NCBI RefSeq assembly: GCF_002944315.1
Contig: NZ_CP024311.1
Span: forward strand, 658,501 to 722,500
Source: Rhizobium sp. NXC24
GTDB lineage: Bacteria > Pseudomonadota > Alphaproteobacteria > Rhizobiales > Rhizobiaceae
Direction: 5' to 3'
DNA length: 64,000 nt
The notes under the pieces were generated by a model, which was given only the letters and a program-made list of their open reading frames with translations, had not been told where the DNA came from and ran no database searches. This document shows positions 9,226 to 17,902 of the stretch, in pieces. Every line of letters begins with the position of its first letter. Position 1 is the first letter of the stretch. Both the position numbers and the translations under genes were made by a program.

Positions 9226-9720
9226 ATGGCAGCAGCGGCAGACGCATCGGAAAAAGGCAAGGGATCGCCGCTGATCATGATGATTGTCGGGCTGGTGATC
9301 CTGACGGTTCTCGGCGGTGGCGGCGGCTGGTTCCTCGGCACTATGGTCTCCCCGAAGATCAAGACGGCGACGGCCGTGGCAAAGGCCGCGGAGCAGACGC
9401 CCACCGGCGAAAAGCAGGCAGCGGCCGCCGCGGAAGCAAACGGCATCATTCAACTCGATCCGATCACGACCAATCTTGCCTATCCCTCGCAAAACTGGAT
9501 CCGGCTCGAAATCGCGCTGATGTTCAAGGGCAAGCCGGACGCGCAGCTTGCGGAGGCCATCCATCAGGATATCCTCGCCTATGTTCGCACGGTTTCGCTG
9601 CAGCAGGTCGAAGGCCCGCGCGGCTTCCAATATCTTCGGGATGACGTTCAGGAACGTGTTGACCTTCGCTCGGAAGGGCGGGTATCGAAAGTTATGTTCA
9701 GAACTTTCGTGATCGAATGA
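9226..9720 (+). CDS. fliL: Flagellar basal body-associated protein FliL
   Basis: 164 residues. One N-terminal membrane helix (LIMMIVGLVILTVLGGGGGWF, about residues 15-36) is followed by an alanine/lysine-rich linker and the periplasmic FliL domain, ending VSKVMFRTFVIE as is usual. FliL surrounds the stator and influences torque. fliP starts within its stop codon. Confidence 0.92.
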   Translation: MAAAADASEKGKGSPLIMMIVGLVILTVLGGGGGWFLGTMVSPKIKTATAVAKAAEQTPTGEKQAAAAAEANGIIQLDPITTNLAYPSQNWIRLEIALMFKGKPDAQLAEAIHQDILAYVRTVSLQQVEGPRGFQYLRDDVQERVDLRSEGRVSKVMFRTFVIE

Positions 9721-10475
9721 TTCGATTATTATTTGTTTTACTTATATTGGTTTTCGCTGCGTTTTCGCCTGAGATGGCGATGGCGCAGCAATTGCCGCAA
9801 CAGCTCCCGACGGATCTCTTCAATGTCCCGGTGAACGGCTCGGTCGCGGCTTGGATCATTCGCACCTTCGGGCTGTTGACGATCCTGTCGATCGCGCCAG
9901 GCATCCTCATCATGGTGACGAGCTTTCCGCGCTTCATCATCGCGTTTTCGATCCTGCGTTCGGGCATGGGCTTGTCCACCACGCCGTCGAACACGATCCT
10001 GCTGAGCCTCGCGCTGTTCATGACCTTCTACGTCATGTCGCCGACCTTCGATCAGGCCTGGAAGGATGGCGCGCAGCCGCTGATGGCCAATCAGATTTCG
10101 GAGGCCGATGCCGTTCAGCGCATCGCCGAGCCTTTCCGCACCTTCATGTCCAACAACACGCGCGACAAGGACATTAAGCTCTTCGTCGATCTGGCGCAGG
10201 AGCGCGGGCAAACGGTCGTGGTCGACAACAAGATCGATTATCGCGTGCTGATCCCGGCTTTCATGATCTCGGAAATCCGCCGTGGTTTTGAAATCGGCTT
10301 CCTGGTCGTTCTGCCGTTTCTGGTCATCGACCTGATCGTCTCGACCATCGTCATGGCGATGGGCATGATGATGCTGCCGCCGACATCGATCTCGCTGCCC
10401 TTCAAGATCCTTTTCTTCGTGCTGATCGACGGCTGGAACCTGCTGGTCGGCAGCCTTGTGCGCTCTTTCCACTAA
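9717..10475 (+). CDS. fliP: Flagellar export gate protein FliP
   Basis: 252 residues. It has a cleavable signal-like N-terminus (VLLILVFAAFSPEMAMA), as many FliP proteins have. The FliP signatures TSFPRFIIAFSILRSGMG and IPAFMISEIRRGFEIGFLV are intact, and it ends FKILFFVLIDGWNLLVGSLV. FliP forms the export gate with FliQ (32714) and FliR (35283). It is the last gene of the first flagellar run, and the convergent glycosyltransferase gene follows across two repeats. Confidence 0.96.
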   Translation: MIRLLFVLLILVFAAFSPEMAMAQQLPQQLPTDLFNVPVNGSVAAWIIRTFGLLTILSIAPGILIMVTSFPRFIIAFSILRSGMGLSTTPSNTILLSLALFMTFYVMSPTFDQAWKDGAQPLMANQISEADAVQRIAEPFRTFMSNNTRDKDIKLFVDLAQERGQTVVVDNKIDYRVLIPAFMISEIRRGFEIGFLVVLPFLVIDLIVSTIVMAMGMMMLPPTSISLPFKILFFVLIDGWNLLVGSLVRSFH

Positions 10476-10483
10476 AGCAATTC

Positions 10484-10550
10484 CGGGAAAAGTGCGAAGC
10501 GGCTTTCCGTCCGGAATGCGTAAAAGCAAAGGGATAGAGCGCCGTGCGTT
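10484..10550 (-). repeat. Dispersed rhizobial intergenic palindrome, copy 3 (inverted)
   Basis: The element GCAATTCCGGGAAAAGTGCG ... AAAGGGATAGAGC closely matches 50787-50855 (about 65 bp at roughly nine bases in ten by eye). It lies between the convergent genes fliP and the glycosyltransferase. Both good copies are in convergent gaps, which fits a role in ending transcription or stabilising 3' ends. Confidence 0.7.
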
Positions 10551-10590
10551 CATATGAGCGCACAAAGGTCGCTGTAGTCTTTTGAATCTA

Positions 10591-10636
10591 GAGCATCTTA
10601 TCCGCTTGCAGGTGATGTCACCTGAGCGGAATGCTC
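10591..10636. repeat. Long perfect-core palindrome between convergent genes
   Basis: GAGCA (10591) pairs with TGCTC (10632), CCGCT with AGCGG, and the centre CAGGTGA-TG-TCACCTG is perfect. The result is a 46-bp near-palindrome. It lies between the 3' ends of fliP and the leftward glycosyltransferase gene. It looks like another rhizobial intergenic repeat and would form a strong hairpin in RNA from either strand. No T-run follows, so a factor-independent terminator is uncertain. Confidence 0.6.
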
Positions 10637-10696
10637 CAATCGCCTGCAGCCGGTGGGACCGTCATCGGGAGCGGAGCTTCCGATGAAGAGAGGTCC

Positions 10697-12637
10697 TTAT
10701 TCTGCGGCGATCGCTGCAGCATCCTGACTTTCGACCAGGAACGGTTCGGCTCGCGCCGGCAGTGCCGGCACGTCCATATGATCCGGATCAAGGCCCTGCT
10801 TGGCGCGTGCGACCATCATTTCGTAGGCGGTTTCCACGTAACGGGTAAGGCGTTCGGCATCGAAGAGCGGCTTGATGTAGCGATTGGCCGCCAATGTCTC
10901 CTTGAGCGCGGCAATGCGCTCCGGCTGCCTGGCGAGCTCGACGGCCATGTCTTCATAGGCTTTGACATCGGCCGCCACCAGCTCCGGCACGCCGATGGCG
11001 TTGAGCAGGCTTTCGCTGACGCGCGAGGCGAAGTTCGTGCCCTTCATCGTCAACACCGGCAAACCGCCCCAGAGCTGTTCCGAGGTCGTCGTGTGGCCAT
11101 TCACCGGGAAGGTATCGAGACCGAGATCGGCCAATTGCTGGCGGTCGATGTGATCCTCATAGCGGATACGCGTGGTAAAGATGATGCGCTTGCGGCTGAT
11201 GCCGCGCGCCTCCAGACGCGTCCACAGGTTGGCCTCGGCGCGCGCGTTGCAAAGCAGCCAGAGCACGCTGTTCTTGGTGCGCTTCAGTATGTTGCACCAG
11301 ATATCGATCATGTGCGAGGTGATCTTGCGGTTGCCGTTAAACGAGGCGAAGACGAAAGCATCCTCCGGCAGGCCATGCAGCGCACGGGTCGTCGGCCGCG
11401 GCTTCGGGCGATACATCGGATCGTTCGGCTGATAGCATTCCGGCAGGCGGCAGAACTTCTCGTGGAAATGCGGCTTGGAATAATCCGGCAGAACGTAGGG
11501 ATCGCCGATAATGTAGTCGAGGTCGATGTTGACGGCGGAGCCCGGAAAGCCGAGCCATGCCGTCTGAATCGGCGCAGCCTTGTGGTTGAGGATGCGGACG
11601 CGGCTATCCTTGGTATGTCCTTTCAGATCAACCAGGATGTCGATCTGATGGGCACGGATCGCCTCTGCCGCCGCCTGATCGGAGAGGCTGCGGATATCGA
11701 CCATGGTACCCAATTTCGAATAATCGAATTCTTCCTCTTGCTGAGATGACGGCTTGGAATGGTCGAAGAGGACAATCTCGAATCGATCCTTGTCGTGCAG
11801 TTCCAACGTCCGCTGCATGAGCTTCATCGTCGCATGGCCCGGCCAGAAGTCCGATGATAGATAGCCGATGCGAATCTTGTCGCCCCATGTATGCGGCGCC
11901 TTTCGGCGCGCCTCTGCGTGCCCGGCCGGCAGCGGTACCGTGTCGTGCACTGCGAACTTGTTGATCGCTTCGTCACCGCACCAGTGCAGATGGAAGAAGG
12001 GATTGTCCGGCCTGATATAGTCGAGGTTTCCGGCAGCCGTCGCCGCCAGGATCGGCGCCATATGTTTGTCCACTGTCGCAAGATCGGACAGTTCGCGGGC
12101 GAAGATCAAATGGAGCGTGCGAAAGATGATGTTGTCTGGATGCTTCTTGAACAGGGTTGCGACGATGTGCCTGTTGCCGTCATCGTAAAGATCATCGGTC
12201 AACAGTTTTGAGGCCATCAGCCGATGCTTGAGCTCCGGCCCTTCGACGAGCACGGTCCTGAAGCCGGCCAGCAGGTCCCTTTGCTGACGGCTCAGAAAGA
12301 TGCTGGAAAGGGCAAAGGCAAGATCCGGATCCTTGAGCGCCCGATTGAGAATCAGGCTACCGATCGAAAGCGTTGCATCTTCGTTGCCGCAGGCAAAGTG
12401 CAGCAGCAGGGCTTCCCGCAGATAGTCTTCGCGATAAGGCTTCTGCCGGCCCGCCAGTTCATACGATCTCGCCGCGTCCGCTCTGAAGCCGAGTTTGAGC
12501 AGCGTCTTTGCCAGCAGGGCATAGGTCTTCGGCGATGTATCGACATTGAGCAGCCCGTTCAGTGTTTCGAGCGCGCGTGTATATTGTCCCTTTTGATAAA
12601 AGCTGGACGCTGTCCCATAGGCGTTTTTCGTATTCAC
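10697..12637 (-). CDS. TPR-containing GT41 (OGT/SPINDLY-like) glycosyltransferase
   Basis: 646 residues from a GTG at 12637, which has GGAG 9 bases upstream. An ATG at 12697 gives 666 residues but lacks a ribosome site. The N-terminus has TPR-like helices (ASSFYQKGQYTRALETLNGL, then YALLAKTLLKLGFRADAARS). The C-terminal half is the GT41 catalytic region: KIRIGYLSSDFWPGH, VDLKGHTKDSRV, IQTAWLGFPGSAVNIDLDYI and GHTTTSEQLWGGLPVLTMKG. Family members transfer GlcNAc or other sugars to Ser/Thr of proteins. It lies between fliP and the first flagellin gene, so flagellin is the obvious candidate target (inference). It diverges from flaA. Confidence 0.88.
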   Translation of the reverse strand: MNTKNAYGTASSFYQKGQYTRALETLNGLLNVDTSPKTYALLAKTLLKLGFRADAARSYELAGRQKPYREDYLREALLLHFACGNEDATLSIGSLILNRALKDPDLAFALSSIFLSRQQRDLLAGFRTVLVEGPELKHRLMASKLLTDDLYDDGNRHIVATLFKKHPDNIIFRTLHLIFARELSDLATVDKHMAPILAATAAGNLDYIRPDNPFFHLHWCGDEAINKFAVHDTVPLPAGHAEARRKAPHTWGDKIRIGYLSSDFWPGHATMKLMQRTLELHDKDRFEIVLFDHSKPSSQQEEEFDYSKLGTMVDIRSLSDQAAAEAIRAHQIDILVDLKGHTKDSRVRILNHKAAPIQTAWLGFPGSAVNIDLDYIIGDPYVLPDYSKPHFHEKFCRLPECYQPNDPMYRPKPRPTTRALHGLPEDAFVFASFNGNRKITSHMIDIWCNILKRTKNSVLWLLCNARAEANLWTRLEARGISRKRIIFTTRIRYEDHIDRQQLADLGLDTFPVNGHTTTSEQLWGGLPVLTMKGTNFASRVSESLLNAIGVPELVAADVKAYEDMAVELARQPERIAALKETLAANRYIKPLFDAERLTRYVETAYEMMVARAKQGLDPDHMDVPALPARAEPFLVESQDAAAIAAE

Positions 12638-12966
12638 GAGCGAGAACTCCGAGCGAACTTTGGACGGTCTCCGGCAAAGGCCGGAGTCCGTCATCATGGA
12701 TTCGGGGGATAATCGCGCGCGTAGCTTGCCTGAAACCGAAGCAATGGTTGAACGCCTTTACGCATCGTTAGCTACGTTGTTGTCGGATGCTTTTGCGGGT
12801 TCCGCGTTTAAGGAATTCGCAAGCAATGCATGCGAGTTTACCTGCGACATGACGGGTTTGGTCCTCTAGGAAATGGGACCGAGGAGCATGAAGCCGCTCC
12901 GTCATCGCCGGTATTTGAAGTCCGGTATGTCCTCCTTTTCGTATTCAGTTTCCAGGGGACACACTT
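12638..12966. promoter_or_regulatory. Divergent promoter region of GT41 gene and flagellin flaA, with structured leader
   Basis: This 329-bp gap has no gene. The last 70 bases form the flaA leader: a CCGG(10)CCGG element at about 12908-12925, then TGTCCTC (12928-12934) able to pair with GGGGACA (12955-12961). The second strand of that stem holds the AGGGG Shine-Dalgarno sequence 5-8 bases before the ATG. The same layout recurs before the genes at 14135 and 18225. I could not place a reliable -35/-10. Confidence 0.5.
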
Positions 12967-13878
12967 ATGACCAGCATCGTAACCAACAATTCCGCTATGG
13001 CCGCTCTGCAGACTCTGCGCGGCATCAGCAACAACCTGCAGAGCACGCAGGACGCTGTTTCTTCCGGCCTGCGCATCTCCAAGGCTTCCGATAACGCCGC
13101 CTATTGGTCGATCGCCACCACGATGAAGTCCGACGACAGCGCTATCGGCGCCGTCTCCGACGCGCTCGGCCTCGGTGCCGCCAAGGTCGACACGGCATCC
13201 ACCGCAGTCACCAGCACCCTCGACATCGTCGGCCAGATCAAGGACAAGCTCGTCACCGCCATGGAAGGTTCGGTTGACAAGGGCCAGGTCCAGGAAGAAA
13301 TCGGCCAGCTTCAGGAACAGCTCCAGAGCGTCGCTCAGTCCGCTTCGTTCAACGGCGAAAACTGGGTCATGGCTGCAAACGGCGACTCCGCTTCGGTTGT
13401 TTCGTCCTTCATCCGCGGCACCAACGGCACCGTTTCGGTCAGCACGACGTCCTACGCCTTCAACACCGGCGCAACGGGCAACGTTCTGTTCGGCGCGAAT
13501 AACGGCTCGATCGACACGTCTTCGGGTATCCTTGGTACCCAGGACTCCACGGTTGGCGCTTCGGTCTTCAGCCTGGACATCACCAACATGACCTCCGGCC
13601 AGATCTCCAGCGCCCTCAACATGGTTCAGACCGCTCTGAACTCCATGACCAGCATGGGTTCGAAGCTCGGCTCGATCTCCAGCCGTATCGACCTGCAGAC
13701 GACCTTCGCTTCGTCGCTGTCCGACTCGATCGAATCGGGCGTTGGCAAGCTGGTCGACGCCGACATGGAACAGGAATCGAGCAAGCTCTCTGCTCTGCAG
13801 ACGCAGCAGCAACTGGCTATCCAGTCGCTCTCGATCGCCAACTCCTCCACGCAGTCGATCCTGTCGCTGTTCCGTTAA
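12967..13878 (+). CDS. flaA: Flagellin A (rhizobial short flagellin)
   Basis: 303 residues, the short rhizobial flagellin type. The N-terminal D0/D1 helices (MTSIVTNNSAMAALQTLRGI ... SSGLRISKASDNAAYWSIAT) and the C-terminal D1/D0 helices (ESSKLSALQTQQQLAIQSLS) are intact, with a small variable middle rich in Ser/Thr (NGTVSVSTTSYAFNTGATGN). Those residues are possible glycosylation sites. It is over 90 percent identical to the product of the next gene, so one arose by recent duplication or conversion. Its own terminator follows at 13928. Confidence 0.95.
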   Translation: MTSIVTNNSAMAALQTLRGISNNLQSTQDAVSSGLRISKASDNAAYWSIATTMKSDDSAIGAVSDALGLGAAKVDTASTAVTSTLDIVGQIKDKLVTAMEGSVDKGQVQEEIGQLQEQLQSVAQSASFNGENWVMAANGDSASVVSSFIRGTNGTVSVSTTSYAFNTGATGNVLFGANNGSIDTSSGILGTQDSTVGASVFSLDITNMTSGQISSALNMVQTALNSMTSMGSKLGSISSRIDLQTTFASSLSDSIESGVGKLVDADMEQESSKLSALQTQQQLAIQSLSIANSSTQSILSLFR

Positions 13879-13927
13879 GAAGAAGGATTGGCGCTCGACG
13901 CCAGCCGAAATTTCTAAACACCAAGTT

Positions 13928-13958
13928 AACCGCGCCTGTCTAAGGCGCGGTTTTTTTT
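13928..13958 (+). terminator. Rho-independent terminator after flaA
   Basis: AACCGCGCC (13928-13936) pairs perfectly with GGCGCGGTT (13944-13952) around a 7-base loop and runs into TTTTTTTTAT. It is a textbook terminator that separates flaA transcription from flaB. Confidence 0.92.
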
Positions 13959-14049
13959 ATATTTTTAGACCGGGGTCGGTTCAGGTTTTCTTAACCATAT
14001 TGCTGTTTTCTAACACCATTGAAACGGCGAGTTAACCTTAACCGAATGG

Positions 14050-14134
14050 GTTAACAGGCATGATGCTGAGTGCCGTTACCGGTTTTTAGGTCCGGAATGT
14101 CCCTTATTTAACCGCTGCCAAAGGGGCAAATATT
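14050..14134 (+). promoter_or_regulatory. flaB leader with predicted Shine-Dalgarno-sequestering hairpin
   Basis: A GTTAACAGGCATGA motif (14050) is followed by CCGG-loop-CCGG, then TGTCCCTT (14098-14105), which pairs over all 8 positions (one G-U) with AAGGGGCA (14121-14128). The pairing strand contains the AAGGGG Shine-Dalgarno sequence 8 bases before the ATG. The same elements precede flaC (18142-18224) and, with changed bases, flaA. Confidence 0.6.
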
Positions 14135-15049
14135 ATGACGAGCATCCTTACCAACAACGCTGCAATGGGCGCACTGCAGACACTGCGCGGCATCAACAGC
14201 GACTTGCAGTCCACGCAGAATGCCGTTTCCTCGGGCCTGCGCATCTCCAAGGCTTCCGATAACGCCGCCTATTGGTCGATCGCCACCACGATGAAGTCTG
14301 ACGACAGCGCTATCGGCGCCGTCTCCGACGCCCTCGGCCTCGGTGCCGCCAAGGTCGACACGGCTACCACCGCAGTCACCAGCGCCCTCGACATCGTCAG
14401 CCAGATCAAGTCCAAGCTTGTAACCGCCATGGAAGGCTCGGTTGACAAGGGCCAGGTCCAGGAAGAAATCGGCCAGCTCCAGCAGCAGCTCGAGAGCGTC
14501 GCTCAGTCCGCTTCGTTCAACGGCGAAAACTGGGTCATGGCTGCAAACAACGATTCCGCCTCGGTCGTTTCGTCCTTCATCCGCGGCACGAACGGCACCG
14601 TTTCGGTCAGCACGACGTCCTACGCCTTCAACACCGGCGCAACGGGCAACGTTCTGTTCGGCACGCAGGCTAACGGCTCGATCGACACGTCTGCGGGTAT
14701 CCTTGGTACCCAGGACTCCACGGTTGGCGCTTCGGTATTCAGCCTCGACATCACCGGCATGACCGGCGGCCAGATCTCCACCGCCCTCAACATGGTTCAG
14801 ACCGCTCTGAACTCCATGACCAGCATGGGTTCGCGTCTCGGCTCGATCTCGACCCGCATCGACCTGCAGACGACCTTCGCTTCGTCGCTGTCCGACTCGA
14901 TCGAATCGGGCGTTGGCAAGCTGGTCGACGCCGACATGGAAGAAGAATCGAGCAAGCTCTCTGCTCTGCAGACGCAGCAGCAGTTGGCCGTCCAGTCGCT
15001 CTCGATTGCCAACTCCTCGTCGCAGAACATCCTGTCGCTGTTCCGTTAA
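14135..15049 (+). CDS. flaB: Flagellin B (near-identical paralogue of flaA)
   Basis: 304 residues. It starts MTSILTNNAAMGALQTLRGI and ends SIANSSSQNILSLFR. Long stretches are identical at the nucleotide level to flaA (for example the region around 13071-13135 versus 14236-14300). The middle differs by a few substitutions and one inserted residue (FGTQANGSIDT versus FGANNGSIDT). Rhizobia build a complex filament from several flagellins, one usually dominant, and I cannot say which dominates here. The letters flaA-D follow gene order only. Confidence 0.94.
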   Translation: MTSILTNNAAMGALQTLRGINSDLQSTQNAVSSGLRISKASDNAAYWSIATTMKSDDSAIGAVSDALGLGAAKVDTATTAVTSALDIVSQIKSKLVTAMEGSVDKGQVQEEIGQLQQQLESVAQSASFNGENWVMAANNDSASVVSSFIRGTNGTVSVSTTSYAFNTGATGNVLFGTQANGSIDTSAGILGTQDSTVGASVFSLDITGMTGGQISTALNMVQTALNSMTSMGSRLGSISTRIDLQTTFASSLSDSIESGVGKLVDADMEEESSKLSALQTQQQLAVQSLSIANSSSQNILSLFR

Positions 15050-15101
15050 TAGGAAGAACCGGCGCCTGGCGCGCCGGCTCAAATTCCGAAACAACAAATT
15101 C

Positions 15102-15135
15102 ACCGCGCCTTTCCAAGAGGCGCGGTTTTGTTTTT
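15102..15135. terminator. Terminator between flaB and the convergent ATP-grasp gene
   Basis: ACCGCGCCT (15102-15110) pairs with AGGCGCGGT (15118-15126) around a 7-base loop, followed by TTTGTTTTT. The sequence is almost the same as the flaA terminator, which fits duplication of the flagellin unit together with its terminator. Confidence 0.9.
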
Positions 15136-15170
15136 CAGGGTGGTATCCACTTAAAGCGCGTCGCGATCTT

Positions 15171-16421
15171 TCAGATTCCACCGGTCTTCCGGTGGCGCAC
15201 AGCATCGATGAAGCCATCAAACAACTTGCGCATGGCAACCTGCTTGTAGGGATAGATGGTGGCGCTATCCATGTTGTGGACGACCATCGCCACGTCGAGC
15301 TCGAAAACCAGCAGACGTCCGTCGGGAAGTTCGGCGCAATCGATACCGAAATAATCAAGCCCTATGTGACGATAGAGAGCTTCGAAACTCTCCTTGTGGC
15401 GGACCGCGAAATCCGTATCGAAATTCTCCATCCAAGCCTGTTCGACAGCCCGCTTCGCCGGGCTTTCCGCCATGCCGGCGCTGAGATAGTGCACGATCCA
15501 ATGCTCGGAAAGCGCCATATGGCTGGCGAAGGCCTTGCCTTCGATAAATACGATGCGCTGCTTGTTGTAGAGGCCGTCCGGCCCGCGGAAATCGATGAAA
15601 GGCGCGACGTAGAGCTCGGGAGCCGACTGCGTGGCCAGCCATGCGGACAGTCCCGAAATATCGGCGATACGTTCCATTCCATTGCCGGCATGGGTACTGA
15701 TCGGACGAACGACGAGCGGAAATGAGAGGCCCGGCGCGCATTCGTCCAGGGCTTTTGTGCCCGCACCGACTGCGACAAGGTCCTCGCGTGGAATGCGGTA
15801 CGTGCTCGGCGACAGAATGGAGGGCTCATTGGCCAGCATGCCGCTGACGCCATCGCGCGTCAGCCGGCTGATCAGTTCCGGATCGTCGTTCATGATCGGG
15901 CCGTCAAAATCGGCCAGCAGCGTCCGCATCCGTTCAAGCACGGGGGCGTTTTCGGTCGATTCGCCGATCGCCATGAACGCAACGTCGTGGTCCGGCAAAT
16001 CCGTGAGCGCGGTCGTTTCCGCGTCCACGTAATGCAGCCAAAGAACACAGTTGCTATCCGCCAGCAGAAAATCCAGCGGCGTGTTCGCCATGAAGTTGCC
16101 CGGCGTCACGAAGGCCAACAGCCGGGGCCCTTGTCCATCCCCGTGGACGACGCAAAAGTTGCGGCTGAGCTCCACCGCGCCCCGCAGGACCTGATGAGCC
16201 TCTTCGGAGCGGCCAAGCGTCTGCAGGATCGTCCCCAGGTCGAACATCGCCGCCGCGTCTTTGCCATTGGCTCCGATCCGCTGCATCAGCTCGTTCCAAA
16301 GCGGCGTCACGTCGGCGCCGGCATAGATGAGCGGCACGATCCTCTGCATGCCCAGGATTCGCCTGGCGCCTCCGATTTCGTCAGAGGCGCGAGCGGCCAC
16401 GAGGCCGGATGTCATCAGCAT
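15171..16421 (-). CDS. TPR plus ATP-grasp-like protein, partner of the adjacent decarboxylase
   Basis: 416 residues with no membrane segment. A TPR-like helical pair lies at about 57-87 (AAAMFDLGTILQTLGRSEEA). The C-terminal half resembles the ATP-grasp fold: PLVVRPISTHAGNGM (about 235-249) matches the nucleotide-binding lysine/glycine strand in general form, and DYFGIDCAELPDGRLLVFEL (about 356-375) followed by a His-Asn resembles the Mg-ATP-binding acidic strand. ATP-grasp enzymes join a carboxylate to an amine or thiol. It overlaps the decarboxylase stop by 7 bp (ATGCTGA), so the two are coupled. Function is unproven, and the fold call is moderate. Confidence 0.7.
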   Translation of the reverse strand: MLMTSGLVAARASDEIGGARRILGMQRIVPLIYAGADVTPLWNELMQRIGANGKDAAAMFDLGTILQTLGRSEEAHQVLRGAVELSRNFCVVHGDGQGPRLLAFVTPGNFMANTPLDFLLADSNCVLWLHYVDAETTALTDLPDHDVAFMAIGESTENAPVLERMRTLLADFDGPIMNDDPELISRLTRDGVSGMLANEPSILSPSTYRIPREDLVAVGAGTKALDECAPGLSFPLVVRPISTHAGNGMERIADISGLSAWLATQSAPELYVAPFIDFRGPDGLYNKQRIVFIEGKAFASHMALSEHWIVHYLSAGMAESPAKRAVEQAWMENFDTDFAVRHKESFEALYRHIGLDYFGIDCAELPDGRLLVFELDVAMVVHNMDSATIYPYKQVAMRKLFDGFIDAVRHRKTGGI

Positions 16422-17902
16422 TGGAGCAAATCCTGTCGAGAACCGAGTTTCAGAACGCCGTCAATCAGCGCGTCGATATCCATCTGCCGCGTGCGATGGT
16501 TCACGATCGCGGCGCGGATTGCCGGTTGTCCGTTAATGTGGGTGAGGGACGGGGCGACGCGCCCCTCGGCGTGGAGATGTTCGATGATCCGGGCATTGAC
16601 TTGCGGCGGCGCGTCACCGTCGGGGCCGACATAGGCAAAGCAAACGATATTGAGCGCAACCGGCGCCAAGAGCCGCAAGGCGGGTTCCTGTTCGATCCGG
16701 CGTGCGAGACCGCGTGCCAGGACACAGTTGGCAGCCATCGAATCCCCCAAAGCCTTGACGCCATAGGTCTTGAGGGTGAACCAGGTTTTGAGCGCGCGGA
16801 AGCCGCGTGACAGGTCCGGGCCGTAGTCGCAAGGCCACCAGTCACCGCCGGCCAGACCCGAGGCGGCACGGCTGAGATAGGCGGCTTCCGAAGCAAACGT
16901 CTGGCGCTGCCATGTGCTGTCGCGCACGAGGAGGAAGCCTGCATCGTATGGCACCTGGCCCCATTTGTGGAAATCGAAGGCCAGCGAATCGCAGGTTTCG
17001 ATGCCGGCGAACAAATGCGCCAGATCATCGCAAAGGATACCCAGCGCCCCCAACGCACCGTCGACGTGAAAATGCAGGTCGTGGGCGTCGGCGATACCGC
17101 GCAAAGTGATGAGGTCGTCGATCGCTCCGGTATTTACCGTCCCTGCGCTTCCGATGATGAGGAACGGCGTGTGTCCCGCCTCCTTGTCGCGCATGATGGC
17201 ACGTTCGAGGGCCGCAATATCGATCTGCCCGGCCGCGTTGACCGGGATTCGCCGGAGCTGATCGCTGCCGACACCCGACATCTCGAATGCGCGCGGCACG
17301 CAACCATGCACTTCGCTCGATGCGTAGCCCACGAGCCGCGGCTCGTTCGATAGACCCTCAGCGCGGGCATTTGCACCGAGCTTTCTACTGCGCGCGAGCA
17401 GGAGGGCGACAAAATTGGCCTGCGAGGCGCCGGTCAGGAACAGGCCGCCAGCGGTATCCGGAAATGAGAATATTTGCCGTGTCCACCGGATGATCTGACG
17501 CTCGACCTCGATCGGCATGTGGTCGCGCCCGCCGAGATTGGCGTTCAGACCGCCGGCCAGCATCTCCGCCAACATGCCGGCGACTGTTCCGCCGCCCTGC
17601 ACCCAGCCCATAAATCCTGAATGGATATTGCCGCTGCCATAGGGAAGAACATTGTCGCGGAACATGGCATGGACATCCGCCAGATCCGTCGGTTCGACCG
17701 GTAGAGGCGCGTCAAACAGGGCGCGCGCAGGCGACGGTGCTGGTTGCCAGACGGGCTTTTCGGAGAGCCTTTCCAAATGGTCGAGCATATCGTCCAGCAT
17801 CTGGTGACCCTGCTTGCGCAGGCTTTGCCAGTCGTCGGGGTCGAGGCTTGTCCGTTGCCGCGGTCCATCCCACGGTGATCCGCCGTCTTGTAAACTTAAC
17901 AT
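16415..17902 (-). CDS. Pyridoxal-phosphate-dependent decarboxylase (group II, AADC-like)
   Basis: 495 residues, the usual size for aromatic/glutamate-type group II decarboxylases. The PLP lysine is K313 in DFHKWGQVPYD, with H312 before it. The PLP-stacking histidine is H199 in SSEVHG, and the cofactor aspartate is D281 in HVDGALG. The N-terminal GNIHSGFMGWVQGGGTVAGM is also typical. It would convert an amino acid to an amine and CO2. The substrate cannot be read from sequence. It sits alone with the ATP-grasp gene between flagellin genes and runs against them, so an amine made here could be joined by the partner (inference). Confidence 0.88.
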   Translation of the reverse strand: MLSLQDGGSPWDGPRQRTSLDPDDWQSLRKQGHQMLDDMLDHLERLSEKPVWQPAPSPARALFDAPLPVEPTDLADVHAMFRDNVLPYGSGNIHSGFMGWVQGGGTVAGMLAEMLAGGLNANLGGRDHMPIEVERQIIRWTRQIFSFPDTAGGLFLTGASQANFVALLLARSRKLGANARAEGLSNEPRLVGYASSEVHGCVPRAFEMSGVGSDQLRRIPVNAAGQIDIAALERAIMRDKEAGHTPFLIIGSAGTVNTGAIDDLITLRGIADAHDLHFHVDGALGALGILCDDLAHLFAGIETCDSLAFDFHKWGQVPYDAGFLLVRDSTWQRQTFASEAAYLSRAASGLAGGDWWPCDYGPDLSRGFRALKTWFTLKTYGVKALGDSMAANCVLARGLARRIEQEPALRLLAPVALNIVCFAYVGPDGDAPPQVNARIIEHLHAEGRVAPSLTHINGQPAIRAAIVNHRTRQMDIDALIDGVLKLGSRQDLLQC

